DNA from: Solirubrobacter pauli
GTDB lineage: Bacteria > Actinomycetota > Thermoleophilia > Solirubrobacterales > Solirubrobacteraceae
DNA length: 64,000 nucleotides
Assembly: GCF_003633755.1 (NCBI RefSeq)
Contig: NZ_RBIL01000001.1
Coordinates: 481,426-545,425, forward strand
Direction of reading: 5' to 3'
In this document: piece by piece, positions 42,621-50,435 of the stretch
How positions within the stretch are numbered: the first letter of the stretch is position 1
Layout: every line of letters starts with the position of its first letter
The notes under the pieces: model-generated
Seen by the model: only the letters and a program-made list of their open reading frames with translations
Told to the model about the DNA's origin: nothing
The model's database searches: none
Position numbers and translations under genes: made by a program

Positions 42621-43373
42621 ATGTTCTCTGTTAAGACGCGGCGTGTTGCCGTGCCGATGGTCGTCGCCTGCGTTGGCGTGCTGGGTTCTGCTACTGCGGC
42701 GCACGCGCAGTCAGGTGGCTTGTCGGTCACGCCGGCGTCTCTCGAGAACCGCGCCAAGCTCGGCTCGGTCGGCTCGCTCACGCTCAACAACACGACGCGC
42801 GAGACGCTGCGCGTGACGGTCACGGTGCGTCCGTGGCGTCAGCAGCTCAACGGCACGGTGGTCGCTGATCCGCGCTCGAACCTCACGCGGTACGTGCGGG
42901 CCACCACGCGCACGTTCAACATCGGCGCCGGCGCGAAGCGGCCGGTCAGCTTCCGCATGGTCCGCCGCCTGAGCTCGCTGTACGCGAGCGTCGACATCCT
43001 CGGCAAGCCGACCAACACCAAGGGCCGCAAGGGCATCATCCCGAACTACCGGCTGATCTCGAAGCTGCGTCTGAATCCGGCCAAGAAGACCTACAAGTTC
43101 CGCACGGGCGCGGCGCAGGTCCGCTCGGGCAGCGTGATCCTGCCGGTGCGCAACCTCGGCAACTCGATCGACCCGATCGGCGGCAGCTACCGCATCAGCG
43201 GCCCGTCGTCCAAGAACGGCAACGCCGCGGCGATCTCCGCGCTGCCCGGCAAGCTCGTCGGCCTCAACCTGGGCTCCACGCGCGGCATGAAGAAGGGTCG
43301 CTACACCGTGACCGCGACGGTCAAGCAGGGCAGCCGCAGCGCCAACGTGCGCACGAGCTTCACGATCCGCTAG
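42621..43373 (+). CDS. Secreted Ig-like domain protein, 250 residues
   Basis: An exported protein with a signal peptide (VPMVVACVGVLGSATAAHAQ). The first mature domain begins LSVTPASLENRAKLGSVGSL, whose form (a statement about baseline terms, then TLNNTTRETLRVTVTVRPW) resembles DUF916-like and pilus-chaperone-like beta sandwiches. A second beta domain follows (GSVILPVRNLGNSIDPIGGS; GRYTVTATVKQGSRSANVRT). The mature part is basic. GGAGGG 4 bases before the ATG supports the start. No partner gene is evident nearby; I infer a cell-surface role only. Confidence 0.7.
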   Translation: MFSVKTRRVAVPMVVACVGVLGSATAAHAQSGGLSVTPASLENRAKLGSVGSLTLNNTTRETLRVTVTVRPWRQQLNGTVVADPRSNLTRYVRATTRTFNIGAGAKRPVSFRMVRRLSSLYASVDILGKPTNTKGRKGIIPNYRLISKLRLNPAKKTYKFRTGAAQVRSGSVILPVRNLGNSIDPIGGSYRISGPSSKNGNAAAISALPGKLVGLNLGSTRGMKKGRYTVTATVKQGSRSANVRTSFTIR

Positions 43374-43391
43374 CCGGGTAGACAGCGACTC

Positions 43392-44618
43392 GTGGGGGCT
43401 GCTGCTCGCGAGTCGATCTTCACGCTGGAAGCGACGCCGATCAAGTTCGGCCCCGGCGCGGTGGACGACGCCGGCTGGGAGCTGAAGCGCCTGGGCGTGA
43501 CCCGGGCGCTGCTCGTCACGGACCCGGGGATCCCGCACGTGGACCGGGTCCGCGCGGCGTTGGGCGACGTGGACGTCGTCGTCTACGACGGCGCGCGCGT
43601 GGAGCCCACGCTGGAGTCCTTGCAGGCCGCGGCCGACTTCGCGCTGGACGCCGAGGTGGGCGGGTTCGTCTCGCTGGGCGGCGGCAGCGCGATCGACACG
43701 GCGAAGGTCGCGAACCTGATCGTGAGCCATCCCGCGCCGGTGATGGACTACGTGAACCCGCCGATCGGGTCGGGGCGTTCCGTCCCGGGTCCGCTGCGCC
43801 CGCACCTGGCGATCCCCACCACGTGCGGCACGGGGTCGGAGGCGACCACGGTCGCCGTGCTGGACATCCCCGAGCGCCGCGTCAAGACCGGCATCTCGCA
43901 CCGCTATCTGCGGCCTTCGCAGGCGATCGTCGACCCGGAGCTGGCGTCGACCCTGCCGTCCGAGGTCGTGGCGTCGGCCGGGCTGGACGTGGTCTGCCAC
44001 GCCGCGGAGTCGTTCCTGTCGAAGCCGTACACCGCGCGGGAGAAGCCCTCCTCGCCGGATGCGCGCCCGCCGTACCAGGGGGCGAACCCGGTCGCGGACG
44101 TCTGGTCGCAGAAGGCGCTCGAGTACGGCGGCCGCTTCCTGCGACGCGCGGTCGCGGACGGCGACGACGTCGAGGCGCGCGGGGCGATGATGCTCGCCGC
44201 CTCGATGGCGGGCGTGGGCTTCGGGTCCGCGGGCGTGCACATCCCGCACGCGTGCGCCTATCCGATCGCGGGGCTCAAGCACGAGTGGACGCCGCCCGGC
44301 TATCCGTCGGGCCACGCGTTCGTCCCGCACGGGATCTCCGTGATCGTCACCGCACCCGCCGCGTTCGCGTTCACCGAGGAGGCGTCGCCCGAGCGCCACG
44401 CGCAGGCGGCGGCGCTGCTCGGCGGCTCCTCCCTGCCGGAGGCGCTGCGCTCCTTGATGGACGACCTGCGCGTCCCGTCCTTGGCCGAGCTCGGCTACGG
44501 ACCGGACGACATCCCGGAGCTCGTCGAAGGCGCTCTGGCGCAGCAACGGCTGCTGGCCGTGGCGCCGCGCGAGGTCGGCGCCGACGACCTCGCGGCGATC
44601 CTGCGCGCCTCGCTCTGA
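43392..44618 (+). CDS. Iron-containing alcohol dehydrogenase, hydroxyacid-oxoacid transhydrogenase-like
   Basis: A 408-residue group III (iron-dependent) alcohol dehydrogenase family enzyme. The N-terminus FTLEATPIKFGPGAVDDAGW is typical of hydroxyacid-oxoacid transhydrogenase (ADHFE1-like), which couples 4-hydroxybutyrate oxidation to 2-oxoglutarate reduction. The cofactor loop is SLGGGSAIDTAKV, and PTTCGTGSEATTVAV precedes the metal site, whose ligands include Asp and His in GLDVVCHAAE, HIPHACAYP and the later GHAFVPHG. The substrate is inferred from family resemblance; a general alcohol dehydrogenase is the alternative. GTG start 7 bases after TAGACA. Confidence 0.83.
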   Translation: MGAAARESIFTLEATPIKFGPGAVDDAGWELKRLGVTRALLVTDPGIPHVDRVRAALGDVDVVVYDGARVEPTLESLQAAADFALDAEVGGFVSLGGGSAIDTAKVANLIVSHPAPVMDYVNPPIGSGRSVPGPLRPHLAIPTTCGTGSEATTVAVLDIPERRVKTGISHRYLRPSQAIVDPELASTLPSEVVASAGLDVVCHAAESFLSKPYTAREKPSSPDARPPYQGANPVADVWSQKALEYGGRFLRRAVADGDDVEARGAMMLAASMAGVGFGSAGVHIPHACAYPIAGLKHEWTPPGYPSGHAFVPHGISVIVTAPAAFAFTEEASPERHAQAAALLGGSSLPEALRSLMDDLRVPSLAELGYGPDDIPELVEGALAQQRLLAVAPREVGADDLAAILRASL

Positions 44619-44621
44619 GGT

Positions 44622-44638
44622 GCGCCCTCGCCGGGCGC
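44622..44638 (+). terminator. Hairpin after the alcohol dehydrogenase gene
   Basis: GCGCCC / GGGCGC stem with a 5-base loop, 3 bases after the stop codon. The 16-bp palindrome of two GC-rich half sites at 44656-44671 lies just beyond it and may assist termination from the convergent peptidase gene. Confidence 0.5.
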
Positions 44639-44655
44639 CGGCGCTCCGCGCTCGC

Positions 44656-44671
44656 GCGCGACCGGTCGCGC
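44656..44671. other. Perfect 16-bp palindrome
   Basis: GCGCGACCGGTCGCGC is exactly self-complementary. It lies between convergent stop codons, 9 bases past the peptidase stop. It could be a terminator stem, a protein site or chance in GC-rich DNA. Confidence 0.4.
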
Positions 44672-44679
44672 CGGTGTGC

Positions 44680-45762
44680 CTAGAGCGTGCGCGGATGGTC
44701 GCTCAGCAGCTCGGCGCCGGTGTCGGTGACCAGCACGATCTCCTCGACCTGGACGCCGCCGAAGCCGGGCCGGCAGAGGAACGGCTCGATCGAGATCACG
44801 TCGCCCGCCTGCAGCGCCTCGCCCGTGCGGCCGAGCCCGGGCGCCTCGTGCACCTCCAGGCCGACGCCGTGCCCGAGCGCCGTCGGGAACCCCTCCATCA
44901 GGTGCTTGCCGGGCTTGCGCTGCGTCGGGAAGCCTTCGGCCTCGAACCGGTCGCAGGCCCGCGCGTGCAGCTGCTTGCCCTCGACCCCCGGCTTCACGTA
45001 CGCCAGCGCGTCCTCGAGCACCTCCAGGACGAGCGCGTGCCAGCGCGTGATCTCAGGGTCCGGCTCGCCCACCACGAACGTCCGCGCGATGTCGGTGAAC
45101 GTGCCGGTCTCCCGGTCCTGCGGCCACAGGTCGACGATCACCGGCTGCCCGGGCACGATCGGCCCCGTGCTCGATCCGTGCCCGGTCGCCGTGTCCGGCC
45201 CGGTCGCCACCGTGAACTCCCCCAACGCGGCGTGCGGCTCGACCGCCGCCCGCACGATCGCCCGCAGCTCGGTGCACGTGAGTCCGGGTGCGAGCGCCTC
45301 CCGCGCCGCCTGCAGCCCGTGCTCGGCCGCCCGCGTCGCCCGCTTGATCCCCTCGAGCTGCGCGGGCGTCTTGATCCGCCGCCGCGCGACGAACAGCGCG
45401 TCGTCGACGTGCAACGTGATCCCGCGCGCTTCCAGGAACCGCGCGGTGGCCAGCGGGAACGTCGCCGGCACCGCGGCCTCCGTCACGCCCATCGCCTCGC
45501 ACGCCCGCGCCCGCACCTCGAGCAGTGCCTCGCCCCGCCCCATCCCGCCGACGATCAGCTCCCTCAACCCGAGCTCGCTCATCGTGTCGAGCTGCCGGAG
45601 GTCGGGCCGCGCCTTCGCGATGTTCGCCGCGTCCAGCGCCGAGGTCGTCGCGAACGCCACTCCGTCCCGCTCCCCGTACAGGAACGGATCGAGGATCGCA
45701 GCCGGCACCTCGTGCCGGAGCTCGGGAGACCGAATCGTGTCCGCGTCAATCAGCACGTTCAT
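44680..45762 (-). CDS. M24 family Xaa-Pro peptidase
   Basis: A 360-residue creatinase/prolidase-type metallopeptidase that removes residues next to proline from short peptides. The five metal ligands of the pita-bread fold are all present: Asp in VIVDLWPQ, Asp in FTDIARTFV, His in TALGHGVGLEVHE, Glu in ISIEPFL and Glu in VQVEEIVLV. An N-terminal creatinase-like domain occupies about residues 1-130. I chose the ATG at 45762; another ATG at 45771 is in frame. Neither has a ribosome binding site. Divergent from the AbiEi/DUF559 gene with a 61-base gap. Confidence 0.88.
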   Translation of the reverse strand: MNVLIDADTIRSPELRHEVPAAILDPFLYGERDGVAFATTSALDAANIAKARPDLRQLDTMSELGLRELIVGGMGRGEALLEVRARACEAMGVTEAAVPATFPLATARFLEARGITLHVDDALFVARRRIKTPAQLEGIKRATRAAEHGLQAAREALAPGLTCTELRAIVRAAVEPHAALGEFTVATGPDTATGHGSSTGPIVPGQPVIVDLWPQDRETGTFTDIARTFVVGEPDPEITRWHALVLEVLEDALAYVKPGVEGKQLHARACDRFEAEGFPTQRKPGKHLMEGFPTALGHGVGLEVHEAPGLGRTGEALQAGDVISIEPFLCRPGFGGVQVEEIVLVTDTGAELLSDHPRTL

Positions 45763-45823
45763 GGCACACATTCGTAACGAACGCGCGTAGATTCGTGCGT
45801 GCCGCCGCCGCGATCATGCGGGG

Positions 45824-46756
45824 GTGAGGAACGAAACTCCCGCATACGGGGAACTTGGTTCCGCGGACGCGGAGATCGCACGGGTTGCGGCGCGGCAATA
45901 CGGCATCGTGACCGTGGCGCAGCTGCGCGCGGCCCGGCTGACCAAGAACGCGATCACCCGCCGGGTCAAGCAACAACGGTTGCACCGCGTCGGCCATGGC
46001 GTGTACGCGGTCGGACACACCGCGCTCTCGCAAGAGGGGCGATGGCTCGCTGAGGTGTACACGGCCGGGGAAGGCGCGGCACTCGGGTACTTCGCGGCCG
46101 CGAAGCTCTACGAGGTCTGGCGCTATCGCGTCTCCCTCATCGATGTCGTCGTCCCGGCACGCCGCCGCCCGAAGACGAGAGCGCGGCTGCACATGTGCCG
46201 CAACCTCGACCCACGCGACGTCACCGTCTTCCGCGGCATCCCCGTCACCACGTTCGCTCGCACGTGCGTCGACCTCACCGAGGAGCTGACCAAGTGGGAG
46301 CTCGCGAACCTGCTCCACGAGGCCTGGTGGCGCAAACGCCTCTCGATCCCCGCGCTGCACGAGACCCTCGCGAGAGCGAACGGACGCCGCCACCTCAACC
46401 GGCTCGAACAGGCGATCGCGCTGCACGAGGACGGAAGTGCGGGCACGCGCTCCAGGGACGAGCTGCGCTTCCTGATCGGCTTCGAGCAGGCCGGCCTGCC
46501 GGAGCCGCTCGTCAACACGGACCTCGCCGGGCACGAGGTCGACTTCCACTGGCCGACGCTGAAGCTCGCGCTCGAGCTGGACGGGATCGGGCACGACCGC
46601 GCGCGCACGCAACGCGAGGACGAACGCAAAGAAGCCGCCTGGCGAGCAGGCGGCTTCGAGGTGCTGCGGTTCAAGGAATCGCAGCGGCGGGCGGCCACGG
46701 ATGCCGTGGCCGCCCGCGTGCTGCGTGCGCCTACGGCTCGGTCGTCGCGAGCGTGA
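45824..46756 (+). CDS. AbiEi-like antitoxin-domain protein with C-terminal DUF559 nuclease-like domain
   Basis: A 310-residue protein. The N-terminal winged helix (IARVAARQYGIVTVAQLRAA; RVKQQRLHRVGHGVYAVG) is the AbiEi-type antitoxin DNA-binding domain. A central domain (LIDVVVPARRRPK; VTVFRGIPVTTFARTCVDL) is usual for the AbiEi_1 region. The C-terminus (HEVDFHWPTLKLALELDGIG, then GGFEVLRFKE) matches DUF559, related to very-short-patch-repair-type nucleases, with the Asp and Glu residues of such sites. No partner toxin gene lies beside it, so it is an orphan here. GTG start; TAGATT at 45788-45793 is a candidate -10. Its end overlaps the convergent gene by 26 bases. Confidence 0.82.
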   Translation: MRNETPAYGELGSADAEIARVAARQYGIVTVAQLRAARLTKNAITRRVKQQRLHRVGHGVYAVGHTALSQEGRWLAEVYTAGEGAALGYFAAAKLYEVWRYRVSLIDVVVPARRRPKTRARLHMCRNLDPRDVTVFRGIPVTTFARTCVDLTEELTKWELANLLHEAWWRKRLSIPALHETLARANGRRHLNRLEQAIALHEDGSAGTRSRDELRFLIGFEQAGLPEPLVNTDLAGHEVDFHWPTLKLALELDGIGHDRARTQREDERKEAAWRAGGFEVLRFKESQRRAATDAVAARVLRAPTARSSRA

Positions 46757-48587
46757 GCGTCAGGGTCTTGCTGTAGGTGCCGGTGCGCAGGGCGTCGTTG
46801 GCGCCGATGCGCTGGCGGTAGGTGACCGGCGTGGTGTCGCCGGACACGGGGCCCGTGTAGGTGCGGACGACGAGCGGGCTCGCGCCGAGGTCGGCGAACG
46901 TGCCGGTCGCGCTACCGCGTGCCTGGAGGGCCTGCGGCAGCGAGAACGCGCCGTTGACGAGATGACCGGGGTTGGCGCCCGGGTCGGCGACGGACAGGGT
47001 CGCGTTGCCGGCCGTGGAGGTGACGGTCACGTCCGCGTTGGCGTCGTAGTTGTTGGCGACGCCGGGCACGAACGCCGGGAACGACGCGGGCGCGCCGAGG
47101 GTCAGCGAGAGCGTCGCCGGGACGTTGCCGCCGACCGGGACGTCCGTGTTGGTCGCCGACAGGATCTCCGGGGCGAGGGCGGTCTTGAAGACCGTGGCGC
47201 CCGCGTTGTCGACGCTCACCTGGCAGTAGACCGACTTGCCGACGTCGGCCGCGGTGGGCGTGTAGGTGTCGCCCTGGCCGACGATCTGCGCGTCCAGCCA
47301 CGTCAGGTCGGCCGTGCCCGTGCCGAGCGTGGCGTCCGGCGGCGTGGTGGTGTTGTTGTAGTCGAGCTGGCTCGGGGCGCGGAAGTGCGGGTGCGTGGAC
47401 GGGACCTTGTTGGCCGCGTACCACGTGACCCAGCGCGTGCTGCCCGCGGCCGCGTTCCACGTGCCGTGGTTGCAGGTCAGCGCCTGCCCCTGGTAGCCGG
47501 TGCCGGTGACGGACGGAGCCGCCGTGTTGACCGGCAGGTCGGCCGGAGCGAACTCCTTGACCTGCATCTCGCGGTAGGAGATGCGGTCGTTGCCGCCGTG
47601 CGTCTGCAGGCCGAGGTAACCGGCGGCGAGCTGACGCGCCATCGTCGGCGGGTCACCCGCGCGCGAGGCGATCTTCGGGATCGAGTTGTCGAACTGGTTG
47701 ATGACCTCGCCGTCGATCAAGACCGTGTACTGCTGGCCGATCGTGCGGATCTCCATCTCGTGCCAGACGCCCTTGACCAGGCGCTTGTACGTGCCCGACT
47801 GCTTGGCGTTGAGGTTGCGGAAGTTGTAGATCGAGCCCGTCTTGATCGGGTCGGTCGAGGGCTGCGGACCGCCGCCGGTGAGCGACTCGTTGATCTGCAC
47901 CTCGTGGCCGCAGGCGACCTGCGTCCAGTGCTGGTGGTTGTTGGCATTGCCGTTGACCGTCAGCGGCTGGTTGTTGAGGCCGTTGACGTTGTAGACGCCC
48001 GCGGCGGTGGAGCGCGCGCAGTAGCCGCCCGTGTACTCGAACGCCGGCGGCAGGTTCGGCGTCGAGCCCGCCCACTTGTAGGTCGTCGACGGCGCCGGTT
48101 CCAGCAGACCGCAGACCGCGATCGCGCCCGGGCAGACGTCGTAGTTGAAGCCGGCCGGCTTCTTCGCCAGCACGGCGTTGGTGTCCGCGCCGTCGTAGCG
48201 GACCTCCGGCGTGCGGATCATCACGCCGCCGTTGCGCGTGGACGTCGGCGTGTCCTGCACCGTGTACTGGATGCGGAACGTCGCGTCGCCGAACGCCTTC
48301 ACCGGGTACCAGTAGGCGCCGAACGGCGAGGCGCCGACGTCGATCGCACCGTTGGTCGTGTTGAGCGTCGCCTGGCCCTGACCACCCTCCGAAGCCGGGC
48401 GCGACTGCGCGAGCGTCCCCGCGGCGAACTTCCACTTGTCGAACGACGCGTCCGAGCCCGTGGCGGTTCCGTCGAAGATGTACCGGAACCCAGGATCAGG
48501 CGCGGGTGCCGTGTACTGCGCATGCGCGGCCGGGGCCGCCGCCAAGGCGGCGAGTCCCGTCACACATGCGAGCAACTTGCGCTGCAT
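46731..48587 (-). CDS. Secreted DUF1080 (3-keto-disaccharide hydrolase-like) protein
   Basis: A 618-residue exported protein. A signal peptide (LLACVTGLAALAAAPAAHAQ) is followed by a DUF1080 / concanavalin-like domain at about residues 30-330 (FDGTATGSDASFDKWKFAAG; GVWHEMEIRTIGQQYTVLID; AGYLGLQTHGGNDRISYREM). An Ig-like domain follows (GYQGQALTCNHGTWNAAAG; VGKSVYCQVSV), then at 483-618 a C-terminal beta module shared with the PIG-L protein at 59566-63060. DUF1080 proteins act on plant or microbial saccharides. GGAGGGGAG just before the ATG fixes the start. It probably acts outside the cell on carbohydrates. Confidence 0.85.
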   Translation of the reverse strand: MQRKLLACVTGLAALAAAPAAHAQYTAPAPDPGFRYIFDGTATGSDASFDKWKFAAGTLAQSRPASEGGQGQATLNTTNGAIDVGASPFGAYWYPVKAFGDATFRIQYTVQDTPTSTRNGGVMIRTPEVRYDGADTNAVLAKKPAGFNYDVCPGAIAVCGLLEPAPSTTYKWAGSTPNLPPAFEYTGGYCARSTAAGVYNVNGLNNQPLTVNGNANNHQHWTQVACGHEVQINESLTGGGPQPSTDPIKTGSIYNFRNLNAKQSGTYKRLVKGVWHEMEIRTIGQQYTVLIDGEVINQFDNSIPKIASRAGDPPTMARQLAAGYLGLQTHGGNDRISYREMQVKEFAPADLPVNTAAPSVTGTGYQGQALTCNHGTWNAAAGSTRWVTWYAANKVPSTHPHFRAPSQLDYNNTTTPPDATLGTGTADLTWLDAQIVGQGDTYTPTAADVGKSVYCQVSVDNAGATVFKTALAPEILSATNTDVPVGGNVPATLSLTLGAPASFPAFVPGVANNYDANADVTVTSTAGNATLSVADPGANPGHLVNGAFSLPQALQARGSATGTFADLGASPLVVRTYTGPVSGDTTPVTYRQRIGANDALRTGTYSKTLTLTLATTEP

Positions 48588-48605
48588 GGTCTCTCCCCTC
48601 CACTT

Positions 48606-48630
48606 CTGTCAAAGGACAGACCGACTTATA
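48606..48630 (-). promoter_or_regulatory. Promoter and dyad upstream of the DUF1080 gene
   Basis: On the minus strand TATAAG (48630-48625) is a good -10 hexamer. The dyad CTGTC-AAAG-GACAG (48606-48619) falls where transcription would begin, fitting an operator or a 5' hairpin. GGAGGGGAG follows as the ribosome binding site. Confidence 0.45.
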
Positions 48631-48636
48631 CCTGAC

Positions 48637-48656
48637 CGGGGAGCAATTCTGCCCCG
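48637..48656 (-). terminator. Hairpin between the LysE-family and DUF1080 genes
   Basis: CGGGG / CCCCG arms with partly pairing interior lie 26-45 bases beyond the LysE-family stop codon, before the promoter of the next minus-strand gene. Confidence 0.4.
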
Positions 48657-48681
48657 CTCCGTCAGTAAGTCAGGTGACCGG

Positions 48682-49281
48682 TCAGGAAGAAATGGCCAAG
48701 TGGGCGGCGATCGCAAGCACCAGGACGCGCCCGCCGATCGACAGCGAGCGGCGGATCGCCGGCGTGATCCAGCGGCCCGCATGGCCCGCCGCGAGCGTCA
48801 GCACGAGGTGCCAGCCGGCGCTCGCCACGCCGACGCCCGCGACGAACGCGGCGGTGTCGGCCGCGCCGTCGAGCGACAGCGCCGCGGCGACCGCCGCGAA
48901 CGACGCGATCGTCAACGGGTTGACGGCGGTGATGGCCAGGAAGCGCGTGTAGTGCGACCGCGCGCTGCCGCCCGTCTCCACCTCGCGCGCCTCCGGGTTG
49001 CGCCACAGCCCGGCGAGCCCGTAGAGCGCGATCACCGCCAGCACCGCCGCGGCGACGAGCTTGATCTCGCCCTCGTGGCCCGCGAGCACCGCGCCCGCCG
49101 CGCTGCCCGCGACGCCGGCGATGACGGCGTAGACGAAGTCGACGGTCGCGACGCCCATGCCCGCGGCGAGCCCCTTGCGCGGCCCGGCGACCACAGAGGC
49201 CTCGATCAGCAGCAGGCTGACCGCGCCGACCTGCATGGCGACGGCGAGTCCCGCGATGAGCCCGGCGAGCAGTGCGTCCAT
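48682..49281 (-). CDS. LysE family amino-acid exporter
   Basis: A 199-residue membrane protein with five to six hydrophobic segments, the size of the LysE/RhtB family that exports amino acids or related metabolites. The opening helix GLIAGLAVAMQVGAVSLLLI and the segment ITAVNPLTIASFAAVAAALS (with the family-typical NP-x-T) are the diagnostic parts. The ATG at 49281 starts directly before the first helix. It is divergent from an Lrp/AsnC regulator, the arrangement in which the regulator usually senses the exported amino acid and activates the exporter. Confidence 0.87.
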   Translation of the reverse strand: MDALLAGLIAGLAVAMQVGAVSLLLIEASVVAGPRKGLAAGMGVATVDFVYAVIAGVAGSAAGAVLAGHEGEIKLVAAAVLAVIALYGLAGLWRNPEAREVETGGSARSHYTRFLAITAVNPLTIASFAAVAAALSLDGAADTAAFVAGVGVASAGWHLVLTLAAGHAGRWITPAIRRSLSIGGRVLVLAIAAHLAISS

Positions 49282-49351
49282 GCCGCACGTTCTGGCGTCG
49301 CCCGCCGCGAAAAGCAAGGTGCCACGGCCGAAGACTGAGACAATCGCGGCC

Positions 49352-49795
49352 ATGGACCCCACGGACAGCGAGATCCTCAGGCTGCTTCGCGAGGACGGGC
49401 GTCTCTCCTGGCGCGAGCTCGGCGCCGCCGTCGGGCTGAGCGCGAACGCGGCCGCCGACCGCGTCCGGCGCCTCCGCCAGGCCGGCGTGATCCTCGGCTT
49501 CACCGCACTGATCGACCCCGCCGCGGGCGGACGCAACCTCGAGGCCCTCGTCGGCATCACGCTCTCCCCCGGCGTGGACTCCGACCAGTTCGCGGTCGAG
49601 GCCTCCCAGCTGCACCCCGTGATCGAGGTGCTGCACCTGACCGGCGCGCCCGACTACCAGTTGCGCGTCGCCTGTCGCGACACCGCCGAGCTGGACATGC
49701 TGCTGCGGACCCTCCGGCTCCGCCACGGCGCCGCCGACACCGAGACGACGATCGTGCTCAGGTCAGGTCCGCCCGCGGGCTCGGAACCCGCCTGA
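49352..49795 (+). CDS. Lrp/AsnC family transcription regulator
   Basis: A 147-residue amino-acid-responsive regulator. The N-terminal helix-turn-helix begins DPTDSEILRLLREDGRLSWR and continues LGAAVGLSANAAADRVRRLR. The C-terminal RAM domain (ALVGITLSPGVDSDQFAVEA; VLHLTGAPDYQLRVACRD) binds the effector and mediates oligomer formation. The ATG at 49352 is 7 bases after GACAAT with no ribosome binding site. The divergent LysE-family gene is the obvious target. Its 3' end overlaps the convergent 221-residue unknown gene by 38 bases. Confidence 0.92.
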   Translation: MDPTDSEILRLLREDGRLSWRELGAAVGLSANAAADRVRRLRQAGVILGFTALIDPAAGGRNLEALVGITLSPGVDSDQFAVEASQLHPVIEVLHLTGAPDYQLRVACRDTAELDMLLRTLRLRHGAADTETTIVLRSGPPAGSEPA

Positions 49796-50423
49796 GCGTG
49801 AGCCCGGCGTCGACTTCCTTGTCGGCCCGGCCGCGCGAGGTGGCGAGGTCGAGCGCGTCCCGCGCGAGCTCCACGAGCCCGAGGCGGTCCGCGTCCAGCA
49901 CCCCGTCCTGCACGCGCAGGTGCCCTTCCTGGTCCACGCGCCGGATGAACCCGTCGAGCGCCCGCCGGATCATCGACAGCTCTTCCAGCGCGCCCGGATG
50001 CTCGGTCAGCGTGTCGCCGCCCATCGCGCCCCGCAGCAGGGTGATGGCGAACGTCGCGGTCTGATCGCCGGGCGTCACCTCCTCCCAGTCGGCGAGCGTC
50101 GCGGGACCGTCGTCCGGACGCTCGATCGCCGCGCGCGCCGCGATGTGGTTCGTCCCGTCCGTCGCGGCGAGCAGCACGTGCTCGGGGTCGAACACCGTCA
50201 GCATCAACCCGGTCACCGCCGCGCGCGAGTCGAGCACGATCCCCTGCACCCGCCGCACCGCCGAGTCGTCGTCGGGCTCGTGGAACTCGTGCGCGCGCAC
50301 GTGCCCCGCGTCGTCGCGCGTGAACAACGTCGGTCCCCACTGCGCACCGGGCACCGCGAACCGCGACGCCTCGTGCTCGGCGTACTCGGCCATGATCTCC
50401 GCCAACTGACGAGGCATCGTCAT
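49758..50423 (-). CDS. Hypothetical protein, 221 residues
   Basis: Not recognised. A helical start (QLAEIMAEYAEHEASRFAV) precedes a beta-rich central domain (GPTLFTRDDAGHVRAHEFHE; RVQGIVLDSRAAVTGLMLTV; HVLLAATDGTNHIAARAAI) and a helical C-terminus. No signal peptide or membrane segment. TAGAGT upstream on the minus strand is 3 bases before the first ATG (50423) and 9 before the second (50417), so the second may be the true leaderless start. Divergent from the AadA-like gene with a 12-base gap. Confidence 0.65.
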   Translation of the reverse strand: MTMPRQLAEIMAEYAEHEASRFAVPGAQWGPTLFTRDDAGHVRAHEFHEPDDDSAVRRVQGIVLDSRAAVTGLMLTVFDPEHVLLAATDGTNHIAARAAIERPDDGPATLADWEEVTPGDQTATFAITLLRGAMGGDTLTEHPGALEELSMIRRALDGFIRRVDQEGHLRVQDGVLDADRLGLVELARDALDLATSRGRADKEVDAGLTLRRVPSPRADLT

Positions 50424-50435
50424 CAGACTCTAGGC

